Positions 1 through 11,708 of a stretch of 59,556 nucleotides of DNA are shown here, one piece after another; position 1 is the first letter of the stretch, and each line of letters opens with the position of its first letter. The translations under genes and the position numbers were made by a program. Below the pieces are notes generated by a model. That model was given only the letters and a program-made list of their open reading frames with translations. It was not told where the DNA came from and searched no databases. The stretch is taken from contig CALKJW010000006.1 of NCBI GenBank assembly GCA_937995595.1, positions 1-59,556 on the forward strand, read 5' to 3'. The stretch comes from an uncultured Phycisphaerales bacterium (GTDB lineage Bacteria; Planctomycetota; Phycisphaerae; Phycisphaerales; UBA1924).

Positions 1-59
1 GCTTCGGTGTTGTGCTGCGTTGCTGTCCCGTGCAGGGGTCCGCGCCCGTGCGCCCGCGT

Positions 60-626
60 TCACTCCTCCACGAAGTCGAAGTGCCTGCCGTGCAGTTTCT
101 CGAGCAACTCGCGCGTGCGGTCGGGGTCGAACTTGGGGTCCGACGCCTCGATGCAGATGACGAATCGGTCGTCGGAGACGCGGAGGAACCGGTCCTTCTT
201 CAGGAGCGGGTGGTACCACATGGGCAGCGCGTTGAAGGCGAACATGCCCAGCAGCGCGCAGAACGCGGTGAAGAGCACGCCGATCTCGAACGTCACCGGC
301 ACCCACGGCTGGAACGCGTCGAACGGCTTGCCCTGCACGACCGTCGCGTAGCCCTTCGTGGTCACCCACCACTGGAACAGATACCCCAGCCCCGCGCCCG
401 ACAGGCCGACGATGCCCGTCAGCAGCGGGAGCTTGGTCGCCTTGAGGCCCATCGCCTCCTCCATGCCGTGCACGGGGAACGGCGAGTAGACGTCCCAGCG
501 CGAGTACCCCGCGTCGCGGACCATCTCCGCGGCGTGGAACAGGTCGGCGGGCGTGTCGAACTCGGCCATCACGCCGTAGACGACGCCGCCGTCCTCGGTC
601 TTGTAGATCTTTCGGGCCTTGCTCAT
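60..626 (-). CDS. actD: Alternative complex III subunit ActD (DUF3341)
   Basis: A 188-residue membrane protein. Two hydrophobic helices are visible (about residues 67-92 and 112-135) between an N-terminal cytosolic-type domain and a C-terminal charged tail, which is the layout of DUF3341/ActD. In the family it is a heme-free membrane subunit of the quinol:cytochrome c oxidoreductase known as alternative complex III. It lies 37 bp after actC on the same strand and is the last complete gene of the operon here. The actE/actF and oxidase genes that usually follow would lie beyond the left edge. The identification rests mainly on the fixed gene order actA-B-C-D plus the size and helix pattern. Confidence 0.9.
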   Translation of the reverse strand: MSKARKIYKTEDGGVVYGVMAEFDTPADLFHAAEMVRDAGYSRWDVYSPFPVHGMEEAMGLKATKLPLLTGIVGLSGAGLGYLFQWWVTTKGYATVVQGKPFDAFQPWVPVTFEIGVLFTAFCALLGMFAFNALPMWYHPLLKKDRFLRVSDDRFVICIEASDPKFDPDRTRELLEKLHGRHFDFVEE

Positions 627-663
627 GGGTCAACTCGTGTGCGTGGTGCGCGGGGACGCGAAC

Positions 664-2228
<1,565 letters not shown>

Positions 2229-2232
<4 letters not shown>

Positions 2233-5200
2233 GCATGCGCTCCCAGAACGCTCAGGCTCAGCCGGTACCCGGCGTCCTGCTCGGCCTTGTCGGTGTCAAA
2301 CATCATCGGCCCGTGCGCGTGGCCCGCGCCGGCCTTGCCGTTCCCCCCGTGCCCGTGGTCGAACGGGTGGTCCCACAGGTGCTTCCGCTCCGCCGAGACC
2401 AGCTCGGGGTTCGGGTTGCGGACCGCGAGCATGTGCGTCGTGCGCGGCCGCGTGTTGAGGTACCCCAGCAACTGGTACGTCCGACCCGACGACCGCATCG
2501 CGTGCACGCGGCTGCCGGTCCGCTTGCTCCCGTCCGCGTTCGTGTACGCCGTCCCGGTGTCGTAGATGTCGCCGAACACGATCGCGTCCGTCGGGCAGGC
2601 CTGCTGGCACGCGCTCTGCACCATCCCGTCGGGGATGCGCTCCAACCCCTTGAGTTTGGCCTCGATCCGCGCCTCGTTCACGCGCTGCACGCAGAACGAG
2701 CACTTCTCCATCACGCCGCGCGACCGGATCGTCACGTCCGGGTTCATCTGCAGTTTCTGGATCTCGTCGAGCCGCTGGCGCAGCCGCGGCGGGATCAGGT
2801 TCACGTTCCCCGGGTCGGCCTTGATCGCCGACAGCGTCTCCCGCCCGATGTAGTCGCCGTTGAACTTCTTCACCCCGTAGTCGAAGAAGTTGAACCGACG
2901 CACCTTGTACGGGCAGTTGTTGGCGCAGTACCGCGTGCCGATGCACCGGTTGTACACCATGTAGTTCATGCCCTCGGGGCCGTGCACCGTCGCGTTCACC
3001 GGGCACACCGTCTCGCACGGCGCGTTCTCGCAGTGCACGCACGCCACAGGCTGGTGCGCCACCTCCGGGTTCGGGTCGTTCCGGTCGTGGCCGGTGAAGT
3101 ACCGGTCCACGCGGATCCAGTGCATCTCGCGGCCCTTGTTCACCTCGACCTTGCCCACCACCGGGATGTTGTTCTCCGCCTGGCAGGCGATCGTGCACAC
3201 GTTGCAGCCCGTGCACAGCGTCTGATCGATGCTCATGCCCCACTGCGGGTTCTTCGCAAAGTCCGGCGGCGTGCCGGTCTCGCCGCTGGGCGCGGCGGTG
3301 GGCCCGGGCCCGCCGATCACCGGCGGGTCCTTCAGCCCGCGCTGCGGGTTCGTGTACGCGTTCACGTTCGCCGGCGCGTGCGCCAGTTCGCCCATCCGCT
3401 CGGCGAAGTTCAGTTGACGCTCCTGCCCGTACGGGTCGATCGTCAGCCGCTTCTTCTCCTCCGCCGACAGGCCCTTGAACGGGTCGTCGCCGTACGCCGC
3501 CCACGCCGCGAGGTCGGCCTCGCGCACGATCGCGCGACCCTCCATCGACCCGTGCGACTGCGTCGTCGAGATGTTGTACCACGGCGAGCCGACCGTCGTC
3601 CGCACCACCTCCGCGCCGCGCGCCGTGCGCCGGTTGCGCCCCGAGGCCAGCGGGTACGCGTTGAACCCCACGCCCGTGCCCACGTGCCCGCACACCGTGC
3701 GGCCGTAGCCCAGCGGCAGCACCACCGTGTCGTCGGCGATGCCGGGCACCGCCCACGCCGCGATGGTCATGCTCGCGCCGTTCACCGTCACCTTGACCAT
3801 GCGGCCCTTGGGCTTCTTGTCGGTCGGGTCGGTCTGCTCGATGCCCAGCCGCTTGGCCGTCGCCGGGCTGACCATCGCCGCGTTGTCCCACACGATCTTG
3901 CTCAGCGGGTCCGGCAGTTCCTGCAGCCACGAGCAGTTGGCGAAGCGACCGTCGCCCACGTTCCCGATCGAGAACACCACGTCGAGGCTGTTCTCGCCCG
4001 GCGCACGCGGCGGCTCCCACCTGCCCAGCGCGGCCGCGGCACGGCCCATGACCGACGCCGCGCCGCCCTGCACGCCCGCCAGCCCGCCCGCCGCGGGAGC
4101 CTCGCCCTGCGCAAACACGCCGTTGTGCAGCGCGCGACGCCACCAGCCCTCGAAGCCCGCGCCCGCGTCGGCCCCGCCGACGCGCGAGCGGTACACCGTC
4201 CGCACGATCTCGTACCCGTCCAGCGACTCCTCGCCCGCCAGCATCGCCAGCAGTTCCAGTTCGCCCCTAGCCCCGAACAGCGGCGCGATCATCGGCTGGA
4301 TCGGCGCCAGCGTCCCGTCCGCCGCCTCGGTGTCGCCCCACGACTCGAGGAAGTGCGCCAGCGGCAGTTTCCACGTCGCCGCGGCGACCGTCTCGTTGTC
4401 GCCCACGCTCGCGACGATCCGCTCCTTGGCCCGCGCGAACATCTCGGCAAACCTCGCGCCCGCCGGCGCGTCGTACACCGGGTTCACGCCGATGCACACA
4501 ACCGTCTCCGCGCCCGAGGCCAGCGCGGACGACGCGCCGTTGATCGCCTCGTCGGCGGTCATGCTCTCCGCGGCGGTCATCGGCCGGTAGTTGACCGTCG
4601 AGCCCGCGTTGCCCAGCGCGACATTCAGCGCGTGCACCAGCGCGTGCACCTCGGCGCTCTGCGTCGGGCCCGCCGCGATCAGCGTCCGGCCCGGACGCTG
4701 CGCCAGCAGGTCTCTGGCGATGGCGGAGACCGTCTTCTGATCGACGCCCGACGCGGCGGGCGCGCGGTTCAGGGCGTCGGCCAGCGGGCCGGCGTTCTTC
4801 AGACCCTGCCTCACCAGTTCCCCGGCCAGCGCGACCGCGAACACGCCCACCTGGCTCGGCGCCAGGCGCACGCGGTGGTCGGCCTTCGAGCCCGTCACCG
4901 TCCAAGCCGACTCGACGGCGTACAGGCGGTTCATGCCGTCGGCCCCGGAGACGACCCGCCGCCGCGCGCCGAAGCCGCGCGCGTTGGCCAGCGCGTTGCC
5001 GCCGTCGTCGTGCAGCAGCAGGTCGCGGTCGAGCGTCACGATCACGTCCGCGTTCTCCAGCCGCAGCGACTCGCGCATCGGCTTGCCGAAGGCCAGCGTC
5101 GAACCATCGATCGCGCTGTCCGCGCCGGCGGGGTCGTAGTAGAACCACCGGGCCTTGGGGAACCGCTCCTCGACGCGCGACCGCATCACCGCCAGCGCGG

Positions 5201-5852
5201 GGCTGGTCTTGCGCTCGACGATGAACACCAGCCCCTCGCCGCGCCGCTCGGCCAGGCGCGCAAAGTGCTGCCTGGACCACACCGCAAAGTCCTTCCACGA
5301 GCGCGGCACGTCCGCGCCCGAGGGGACGTACACCGGGTCCTTCAGGCGGTCCGGGTCGTAGAGTTCGAGGATCGACGCCTGCGACCACAGGCTGCTCTTG
5401 CCGCGGTTGATCGGGTGGTTCGGGTTGCCCTCGACCTTGGTCGGCCTGCCCTCGTGCGTCTCGACCAGCAGGCCCTCGGCCCCGCCGCCGGGCAGCGGCA
5501 TGCTCGTCGCGTAGTACACGGGCTTGCCGGGGATCACGTCCTCCGGCACCTCGCGCGAGAAGGCCATGATCTTGTGGTCGGGCCTGCGACAGCCGGGGAT
5601 CGTCGCCGCCCCCGCCAGCGCGACCGACGCGCCCATCAGTTTCAGGAACGTCCGCCGAGTCTCGCCGTTGATCATCGACGCGCCCGCGGGGAACTCGCGC
5701 TCCAGCCAGTCGCGGAACTCGGGCGTGTCCGCGGCGTCATCGAGCCCGCGCCAGTAGGCGCGCCCGTTGGCGCCGACGAGTTCGTGCGGCGTTTGGCGCG
5801 GCTTGGCCGCGGGCAGTTGGCCGACTGTCGAATGGCATTGGTCCATGCTCAT
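2229..5852 (-). CDS. actB: Alternative complex III iron-sulfur subunit ActB (molybdopterin-oxidoreductase-like/ferredoxin fusion)
   Basis: 1207 residues. A Tat-type signal ([16 protein letters not shown], Arg pair at 66-67) follows a cytosolic N-terminal stretch. The next ~750 residues resemble a molybdopterin oxidoreductase (B1 part); in known ActB this part lacks the cofactor. The C-terminal third is a ferredoxin-like B2 part with cysteine clusters [41 protein letters not shown] and CQQACP, fitting several Fe-S clusters. It passes electrons from quinol toward the ActA hemes on the outer face. It lies 61 bp after actA and overlaps actC by 4 bp. The fusion of the B1 and B2 parts is normal for the family. 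Confidence 0.95.
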
Positions 5853-5913
5853 CGCGTGTGATCCGTGTCGCGAGGTCCGGTCGGGGTGTCGCGGAGAGTC
5901 GTGTCGGGTCGGG

Positions 5914-6714
5914 TCAGTAGTGGCAGGCGCCGCAGTTCTCGGGCAGCAGGTGCAGGTCGTGCTCGCGGAGGCCGCTCAGCAGCGCCGCGCCGCCCGGCGT
6001 GCCCGAGTCCAGACCGCCCAGCCCGCTGCTGGCCGTGTTCAGGAACTTCGTGCTGCGGAACTGGTTCCGGACCCAGTACAGGTCCGTCACCTTGTCGCGC
6101 GGCACCAGGTGCGGCTCGGGGTTGCGGTGGCAGTCCAGACACCAACTCATCGAGAGCGACTCGACCTGGTGCACGACCTCCTGCTCCATGATGTTGCCGT
6201 GGCACGAGAAGCACGACACGCCCGCGTTGATGTGCACGTTGTGCGGGAAGTTGCGGACGTAGTCCGGCAGTTTGTGCACCCGCCGCCACCGGATCGACTC
6301 GTCCCTGGCCCACGCGTCGCGCACGAAACGAAGATTGGCCGGGCGCGCGAACTTCTCGTCCACGTGGCCCTCGGCGTGACAGCCCATGCACGTGCTCACG
6401 CTCGGGATGTTCGCCTCCGACGACTCCTCGACGTGGCTGTGGCAGTAGCGGCAGTCAAGGCCCAGTTTGCCCGCGTGAATCTGGTGGCTGAATCCGGGGT
6501 ACATCACCCCCGGCACGCGCGGGCTGGCCTCGCGCAGCAGCACGTCCTCGTACTCGGGAGTCAGGTACGGCTGCGAAGGCATGTAGCCGACGCGCCAGAA
6601 CTTCGGCGTCGCGTAGTACCACACGCCCGCGACCGCCGCGCTCCCGCCGCCGAGAACGCCCGCGAGAATCAGCGGCGGGAGTTTGTTGAACCACTTCGGG
6701 AAGATGGTGGACAC
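5914..6714 (-). CDS. actA: Alternative complex III pentaheme cytochrome c subunit ActA
   Basis: 266 residues from the chosen GTG. Five CxxCH heme-attachment motifs are visible in order: CRYCH, CMGCH, CFSCH, CLDCH and CGACH, the number expected for ActA. One N-terminal helix (PLILAGVLGGGSAAVAGVWY) anchors it. An upstream ATG at 6780 would add 22 residues of low-complexity Gly/Ala sequence. The GTG at 6714 is preferred because GGAGGAAG lies about seven bases before it and the protein then starts just before the signal-anchor helix. This is the first gene of the act operon, divergent from heme A synthase. Confidence 0.93.
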   Translation of the reverse strand: MSTIFPKWFNKLPPLILAGVLGGGSAAVAGVWYYATPKFWRVGYMPSQPYLTPEYEDVLLREASPRVPGVMYPGFSHQIHAGKLGLDCRYCHSHVEESSEANIPSVSTCMGCHAEGHVDEKFARPANLRFVRDAWARDESIRWRRVHKLPDYVRNFPHNVHINAGVSCFSCHGNIMEQEVVHQVESLSMSWCLDCHRNPEPHLVPRDKVTDLYWVRNQFRSTKFLNTASSGLGGLDSGTPGGAALLSGLREHDLHLLPENCGACHY

Positions 6715-6894
6715 GTGTGTGCTTCCTCCGGCCTGATGCTGCGCCGCCGCCGCGGCAGGGCCGCCGCGCCGTCCCGCCAAACGGGCACCGTTATCGACCG
6801 CCCATTCCCGCTCAAGAGCAAGATTTGCGGTCAGGCAGGAAGTCTCGCAGGTATGTTCCTACTCTGTCAAGGCGAGAGTGCCATCAAACTCAAA

Positions 6895-6909
6895 TGAGAT
6901 TGAGTCTCA
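6895..6909. promoter_or_regulatory. 7-1-7 inverted repeat resembling a Fur-family box
   Basis: TGAGATTGAGTCTCA: two 7-bp halves around a central G, six of seven positions symmetric. It lies 31 bp before the heme A synthase start and about 180 bp before actA, in the shared divergent promoter region (6715-6939). The layout is like the 7-1-7 boxes of Fur-family regulators. That it works as an operator is inference only. Confidence 0.3.
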
Positions 6910-6939
6910 ACCAGTCTCGGTGGTCTTCCGGAGAACCAC

Positions 6940-8346
6940 ATGGCTGATTTGCTCCCACCCTCGGGCATCCATCCCGAACCTCGGGCCGGGCTTCTGAGCA
7001 GGGCCATCGTCGTCGGATTCGCCGCGGCGGTCGCCGTCTGGTCCTCGTGGTTCATCACCCACCTGCCGTGGATCGGCATGGCCGAATCCACGAGCATTCC
7101 CCTGCTGTTGGGTGTCTGGGTCATCGCCACCGCCGCGGCGATCGGCTGGATCGGCGAGTCCCGCCGCGCCCAGGTCGGGTTGCTCTCGGGTGTCGTGGGT
7201 GGCCTGGTGGGCCTGCTCATCCTCGGCAGCAAGATCGTTCCCGACGCAACGCCCGAGGGCCCCGTCGGCGTCGCGCGCGATTCGTCGCTTCCGCCCGTCT
7301 ACCTGATCGTGCCGGGCTTCGTGGCCCTTGGGGCGGTGCTGGGGCTGATCGGCGGCGTGGTGAGCGTCCTCCTGCCGCGCGAGCGGGCCGCCGGCGACAG
7401 CCTGTCGCGATTCGGCATCGTCGTCTCGGTCGGCGTGGTGCCGCTGCTGGTGGTTGGCGGCTTGGTGACGAGCACCGACTCGGGCATGGCCGTGCCCGAC
7501 TGGCCCAATACCTACGGCTCCAACATGTTCCTCTACCCGCTCGGCCCGCGTTCCGATGCCGCGACCTATCTCGAGCACTCGCACCGCCTGTTCGGCTCGC
7601 TCATCGGCCTGATGACGCTGGTGCTCGCCGCGTGGGTGTGGGCCAGCGACCGGCGCGGCCGGGTCCGCGTGCTGGCGGGCGTCGCGCTCGGGCTGGTCGT
7701 CGTGCAGGGCGTGATCGGCGGCGGGCGCGTGCTCATGGGCTCGACCGACGCCGCGGCCGACAACCGCGCCATGGCCATGCTGCACGGCGTGCTGGCGCAG
7801 CTGGTGTTCGGCGTGATCGTCGCGCTGGCCGCGACGCTCTCGCCTCTGTTCAGGTCTCCGCTGCGTTTGCCGCCCAACCGCGCGCACCGGCGCTTCAAGG
7901 CCTTCGCCACGGGCTTCACGCACGCACTCATCCTGCAACTGGTCTTTGGCGCGATGTACCGGCACATGCGGCACGGGCACGCCCTCTGGACCCACGCCGG
8001 CTTCTCGCTCATCGTCGTGCTGCTCGCGCTGCTGGCGGGCTTTGCGGCCATCGGCCTGACGCGCTCCGCCGAGGATAACGAGCCCGCGCCCCTCGGCAAC
8101 GAGCCGGGCGCGGTCGATCTGTCCTGCACGCTCGGCCGCATCGGCTGGGGCATGGTCGTGATCGTGGGCGTGCAGTTCGCGCTCGGGTGGGCGGCGTTCT
8201 TCGTCGGCGGCGAACACCGGACCGCCGCGTCGCCTTTGGAGGCGATCATCCGCACCGCCCACCAGGCCAACGGCGCGGCGTTGATCGCGCTGGCCGCGCT
8301 GGGCTTTGTCTGGTCGCGCTGGGTCCTTTGGCGGGCCACGGCCTGA
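6940..8346 (+). CDS. ctaA: Heme A synthase (COX15/CtaA family)
   Basis: A 468-residue multi-helix membrane protein. The family core is visible: GGLVTSTDSGMAVPDWPNTY followed by EHSHRLFGSLIGLMTL, then further heme-ligand-type histidines in MLHGVLAQ and RTAHQANGAALIAL. The enzyme oxidises the methyl group of heme O to a formyl group, making heme A for aa3-type oxidases. The start is supported by GGAG about six bases upstream. Two or three extra N-terminal helices precede the conserved core, so it is longer than the typical 300-360 residues of bacterial CtaA. Divergence from the ACIII operon suggests shared respiratory control, with a heme-A oxidase encoded nearby. Confidence 0.93.
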   Translation: MADLLPPSGIHPEPRAGLLSRAIVVGFAAAVAVWSSWFITHLPWIGMAESTSIPLLLGVWVIATAAAIGWIGESRRAQVGLLSGVVGGLVGLLILGSKIVPDATPEGPVGVARDSSLPPVYLIVPGFVALGAVLGLIGGVVSVLLPRERAAGDSLSRFGIVVSVGVVPLLVVGGLVTSTDSGMAVPDWPNTYGSNMFLYPLGPRSDAATYLEHSHRLFGSLIGLMTLVLAAWVWASDRRGRVRVLAGVALGLVVVQGVIGGGRVLMGSTDAAADNRAMAMLHGVLAQLVFGVIVALAATLSPLFRSPLRLPPNRAHRRFKAFATGFTHALILQLVFGAMYRHMRHGHALWTHAGFSLIVVLLALLAGFAAIGLTRSAEDNEPAPLGNEPGAVDLSCTLGRIGWGMVVIVGVQFALGWAAFFVGGEHRTAASPLEAIIRTAHQANGAALIALAALGFVWSRWVLWRATA

Positions 8347-8463
8347 TCGGGGTTCGATAAACCGGGCCAAACGCCCAACCGCGCCGGAATCCGCGCGGGA
8401 AAGCGGCAATTCCGTGATACCGTGGGCGTTTGGCCGACGTATCGACACGGAGGGACCGTTCCG

Positions 8464-10080
8464 ATGCCGCGCCACCTGTTCAGCCGATCGAGCGTCCCGC
8501 CGGCCGCCCCCGGCGGCCCGGCGACTGCACCCCCGGACGACCCCGGCGGCGCGCCCGCGCGGCGCCCGCGCGGCAGGCCGATCAGTTCGTCGCTGGCGCC
8601 GATCCGCGCGCGCGACTTCGGCTTCGAGCAGGCGCGGCACCTGCTGTGGCGCGCCGGCTTCGGCGGCACGCCCCAGCAGATCCAGACGCTCGCCTCGTGG
8701 GGACCGGAGCGCGCGGTCGACTACCTGCTGAACTACGACGACATCCCCGCCGAGGACGTCAAGGGCACGCTCTTCGACCGCGACATCATGCGCCCCATGA
8801 ACGCCGAGGAGCGCGGCGAGATCGCCCGGGCGCGCATGCGCGGCGACGAGGCCGCGATCGACCGACTCCGCGCCCAGCGCCAGCGGGCCGAGCAGAACGA
8901 CCGCGAGCAGATGCGCAGGATCCAGCGCTGGTGGCTCAGGCGCATGATCGAGACGCCGCGCCCGCTCGAAGAGAAGATGACGCTGTTCTGGCACGGGCAC
9001 TTCGCGACCTCGTACCGCACGATCGAGGACTCGTACCACATGTTCGTGCAGAACCAGTTGTTCCGGCGCAACGCGACGGGCAACTTCGGCGAACTGCTCT
9101 TCGCGATCATCCGCGACCCGGCGATGATCGCCTACCTCGACAACAACGACTCGCGCAAGGGCCGGCCCAACGAGAACCTGGCGCGCGAACTGATGGAACT
9201 CTTCAGCCTCGGCGTCGGCAACTACACCGAGCAGGACATCAAGGAGGGCGCGCGGGCCCTCACCGGCTACACCTTCAACGACGACGAGTTCGTCTTCCAG
9301 CGAAACAACCACGACGACGGGCCCAAGGTCATCCTCGGCGAGCGCGGCACGCTCGACGGCGACGGCTTCGTCCGCGCCATCCTCAAGCAGCCCGCGTGCT
9401 CGCGCTACATGGCCCGGAAGTTGTACCGCTTCTTCGCCGCCGACTACCCCACCGGCCGGCCCGAGATCGACGGACCGGCCGACGCCGTCATGCGCCGGCT
9501 CGCGGCGACGATGGTCAGCGGCAGGTACGCGCTCCGCCCCGTGCTGCGGCAGTTGTTCCTCTCCGAGCACTTCTACGAGCCCGCGCTCATGAACGAGATG
9601 ATCAAGTCGCCGACCGAACTGGTCGTCGGCGCGGTCCGCTCGCTCAACACCCCGGTGCGCGACATCGGCGTGCTCACCGACGCACTGGGACTGATGGGCC
9701 AGAACCTGTTCTTCCCCCCCAGCGTCAAGGGCTGGGACGGCGGACGCGCCTGGATCAACACCAGCACCCTCTACACCCGCCAGAACATCCTCTGCTTCCT
9801 GCTCACCGGGCAGTTGCCCGCCGGACGGCGCGACGCCCTCCGCGACGTCGAGAGGTACGACCCCTCCGACCTGCTGGCCGACCTGCGCGACTCGGGCGCG
9901 GCGACCGATCCCGACGCCGTCGTCGACTACGTGCTGCGCTTCGCGCTGGGCAACAACACGCCGCGCAACCGCGAGACGCTCTCCTCCTTCCTTCGCCAGC
10001 ACGGCGGGCGCGTGACGCCCGAGACCGTCACCGGCCTGCTGCTGCTGGTGACGGCGATGCCGGAGTACCAGTTGTGTTGA
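8464..10080 (+). CDS. DUF1800 family protein
   Basis: 538 residues. The typical DUF1800 sequence is visible: FEQARHLLWRAGFGGTPQQI near the start, then a WHGHFATS segment, the NENLARELMELFSLGVGNYT motif, and FPPSVKGWDGGRAWINTSTL toward the end. The biochemical function of the family is unknown. It is very common in Planctomycetota, nearly always beside a DUF1501 gene, as here. The ATG at 8464 is chosen because GGAGGG lies about ten bases upstream; an earlier in-frame ATG at 8422 has no such signal. The N-terminal ~45 residues are Pro/Ala/Arg-rich and no clear signal peptide is seen. Confidence 0.88.
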   Translation: MPRHLFSRSSVPPAAPGGPATAPPDDPGGAPARRPRGRPISSSLAPIRARDFGFEQARHLLWRAGFGGTPQQIQTLASWGPERAVDYLLNYDDIPAEDVKGTLFDRDIMRPMNAEERGEIARARMRGDEAAIDRLRAQRQRAEQNDREQMRRIQRWWLRRMIETPRPLEEKMTLFWHGHFATSYRTIEDSYHMFVQNQLFRRNATGNFGELLFAIIRDPAMIAYLDNNDSRKGRPNENLARELMELFSLGVGNYTEQDIKEGARALTGYTFNDDEFVFQRNNHDDGPKVILGERGTLDGDGFVRAILKQPACSRYMARKLYRFFAADYPTGRPEIDGPADAVMRRLAATMVSGRYALRPVLRQLFLSEHFYEPALMNEMIKSPTELVVGAVRSLNTPVRDIGVLTDALGLMGQNLFFPPSVKGWDGGRAWINTSTLYTRQNILCFLLTGQLPAGRRDALRDVERYDPSDLLADLRDSGAATDPDAVVDYVLRFALGNNTPRNRETLSSFLRQHGGRVTPETVTGLLLLVTAMPEYQLC

Positions 10081-10162
10081 AGGGCCCATCCTCCCCCGCC
10101 CTCTTTGCTGCTTTCCTGCTTTCTTGATCCGCTGCTTTGGCGCTCACGCACGGAGCCTCCCC

Positions 10163-11464
10163 ATGCCCGACCCCATCGCCTTCACGCGCCGCCAGTTTCT
10201 CTCGACCGGGCTGGTGCTCACCTCCGCCGCGGCGACGGTCCCGGCCTTCATCAACCGGTCGGCCCTCGGCCTGCCGATGCCCGCCGACTTCATGTCCGAG
10301 ATCCCCGGCGTGCCGACAGACCACGTGCTGGTCGTCGTGCAGCTCGGCGGCGGCAACGACGGCCTGAACAGCGTCGTGCCCTTCGGCGACCCGGCCTACT
10401 ACCGCGCGCGCCCCTCCATCGGCATCCGCGAGAACAACGCGCTCAAACTCGACAAGGCCGCGGGCATCGGCCTGCACCCGAGCATGCGCGGCATCAAGGA
10501 CCTGCACGACCAGGGGCTGTGCGCGATCGTGCAGGGCGTGGGCTACCCCAACCCCAACCGCTCGCACTTCAAGTCGCTGGACATCTGGCACACCGCCGAC
10601 ACCTCCGCCACCGGCGACGGCTGGCTGGGCCGCTACTTCGACGCCGAGTGCTGCGGCGTCGGCGAGGGCGGCAAGCCCGAGCCCGAGCCAATGGCCGGCA
10701 TCGCCATCGGCCGCGAGGCCCCGCTCGCCATGCAGGGCCGGCTGTCGCGCGCCATCGGCTTCGAGGACCCCAACCTCTTCCGCTGGCTCGGCAAGGACGT
10801 GCACGCATCGCTCGACGACCCCTACGAGCAGATCAACCGCCGCGGCGTGGTCGACGGCGTTCCCGCCGACACCAACGCCGGGTTCCTCATGCGCACCGCC
10901 CTCGACGCGCAGATCTCCAGCGAGCAGATCCGGCGCGCCGTCGCGCAGCGCCCGCTGTCGCAGTATCCCAACAACGAACTGTCGCGCCAGTTGCAGATGA
11001 TCTCGAGCATGATCCGCGCGGGGCTCAAGACCCGCGTGTACTACGCCAACCTCGGCGGCTTCGACACGCACGCCGGCCAGGGCGGCGAGCAGGGCCGCCA
11101 CGCCCAACTCATGGACACGCTCGCCTCGTCGCTCAAGGCCTTCTACGAGGATCTCAAGAAGCAGGGCAACGACGGGCGCGTGCTCACCATGAGTTTCTCC
11201 GAGTTCGGCCGGCGCGTGGCGCAGAACGCCAGCGGCGGGACCGACCACGGCACCGCCGCGCCCATGTTCCTCTTCGGCCCCATGGTCAAGGCCGGCGTGC
11301 ACGGCAGGCACCCCTCGCTGACCGACCTCGACCAGGGCGACCTGAAGTTCAACACCGACTTCCGCGGCGTGTACGCCGCGATCCTCGAACACTGGCTCAA
11401 GGCCGACTCGCGCAAGATCCTCGAAGGGTCCTACCGCCCGTTCGACGTGATCAAGCGGACATGA
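10163..11464 (+). CDS. DUF1501 family Tat-exported protein
   Basis: 433 residues, starting with a twin-arginine signal (TRRQFLSTGLVLTSAAATV). DUF1501 features follow: VVVQLGGGNDGLNSVVP, then GGFDTHAGQGG, and MSFSEFGRRVAQNASGGTDHG. These resemble the alkaline-phosphatase/sulfatase-like fold assigned to this family, although no substrate is known. The ATG at 10163 follows CGGAG; an upstream ATG at 10124 would place 13 residues before the signal and has a poorer context. It begins 82 bp after the DUF1800 gene, and the pair is probably co-transcribed. Confidence 0.88.
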   Translation: MPDPIAFTRRQFLSTGLVLTSAAATVPAFINRSALGLPMPADFMSEIPGVPTDHVLVVVQLGGGNDGLNSVVPFGDPAYYRARPSIGIRENNALKLDKAAGIGLHPSMRGIKDLHDQGLCAIVQGVGYPNPNRSHFKSLDIWHTADTSATGDGWLGRYFDAECCGVGEGGKPEPEPMAGIAIGREAPLAMQGRLSRAIGFEDPNLFRWLGKDVHASLDDPYEQINRRGVVDGVPADTNAGFLMRTALDAQISSEQIRRAVAQRPLSQYPNNELSRQLQMISSMIRAGLKTRVYYANLGGFDTHAGQGGEQGRHAQLMDTLASSLKAFYEDLKKQGNDGRVLTMSFSEFGRRVAQNASGGTDHGTAAPMFLFGPMVKAGVHGRHPSLTDLDQGDLKFNTDFRGVYAAILEHWLKADSRKILEGSYRPFDVIKRT

Positions 11465-11470
11465 TCAGCC

Positions 11471-11645
11471 CAAGCGTCAGCGCTGACACTTGCGGCGACG
11501 CCGCGGGCAGCACACGCGCGCCTTCCGCCTTCGGCGGAATCGCCCTCGCTCACGCTCGGGCTGCCTATCGGCGCGTTTCATATGTGGATCAAGCGTCAGC
11601 GCGAGCGCTCGCGGCGCAGCACGCGACCGGATCATCCACGCCTTG
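11471..11645. repeat. Spacer with two degenerate copies of a short planctomycete-type repeat
   Basis: The 244-bp spacer after the DUF1501 gene (11465-11708) holds no convincing gene. AAGCGTCAGCGC appears twice, near 11471 and 11590, each followed by a CGGC...GCAGCACGCG-like stretch. Between them is a hairpin-forming CCCTCGCTCACGCTCGGG segment. Such motifs look like the small intergenic palindromic repeats seen in many planctomycete genomes. Only two copies were noticed in this window. Confidence 0.5.
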
Positions 11646-11708
11646 ATCTGATGCACCCGTGTCGCTGCCTCGACCTCGGTGCGCCCCGTGCGACTCCGTG
11701 GTTCAATA

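Noticed and set aside
1-59. Part of actE at the left edge
   Set aside because: Only 59 bp lie beyond the actD stop and no start or recognisable coding sequence is visible there.
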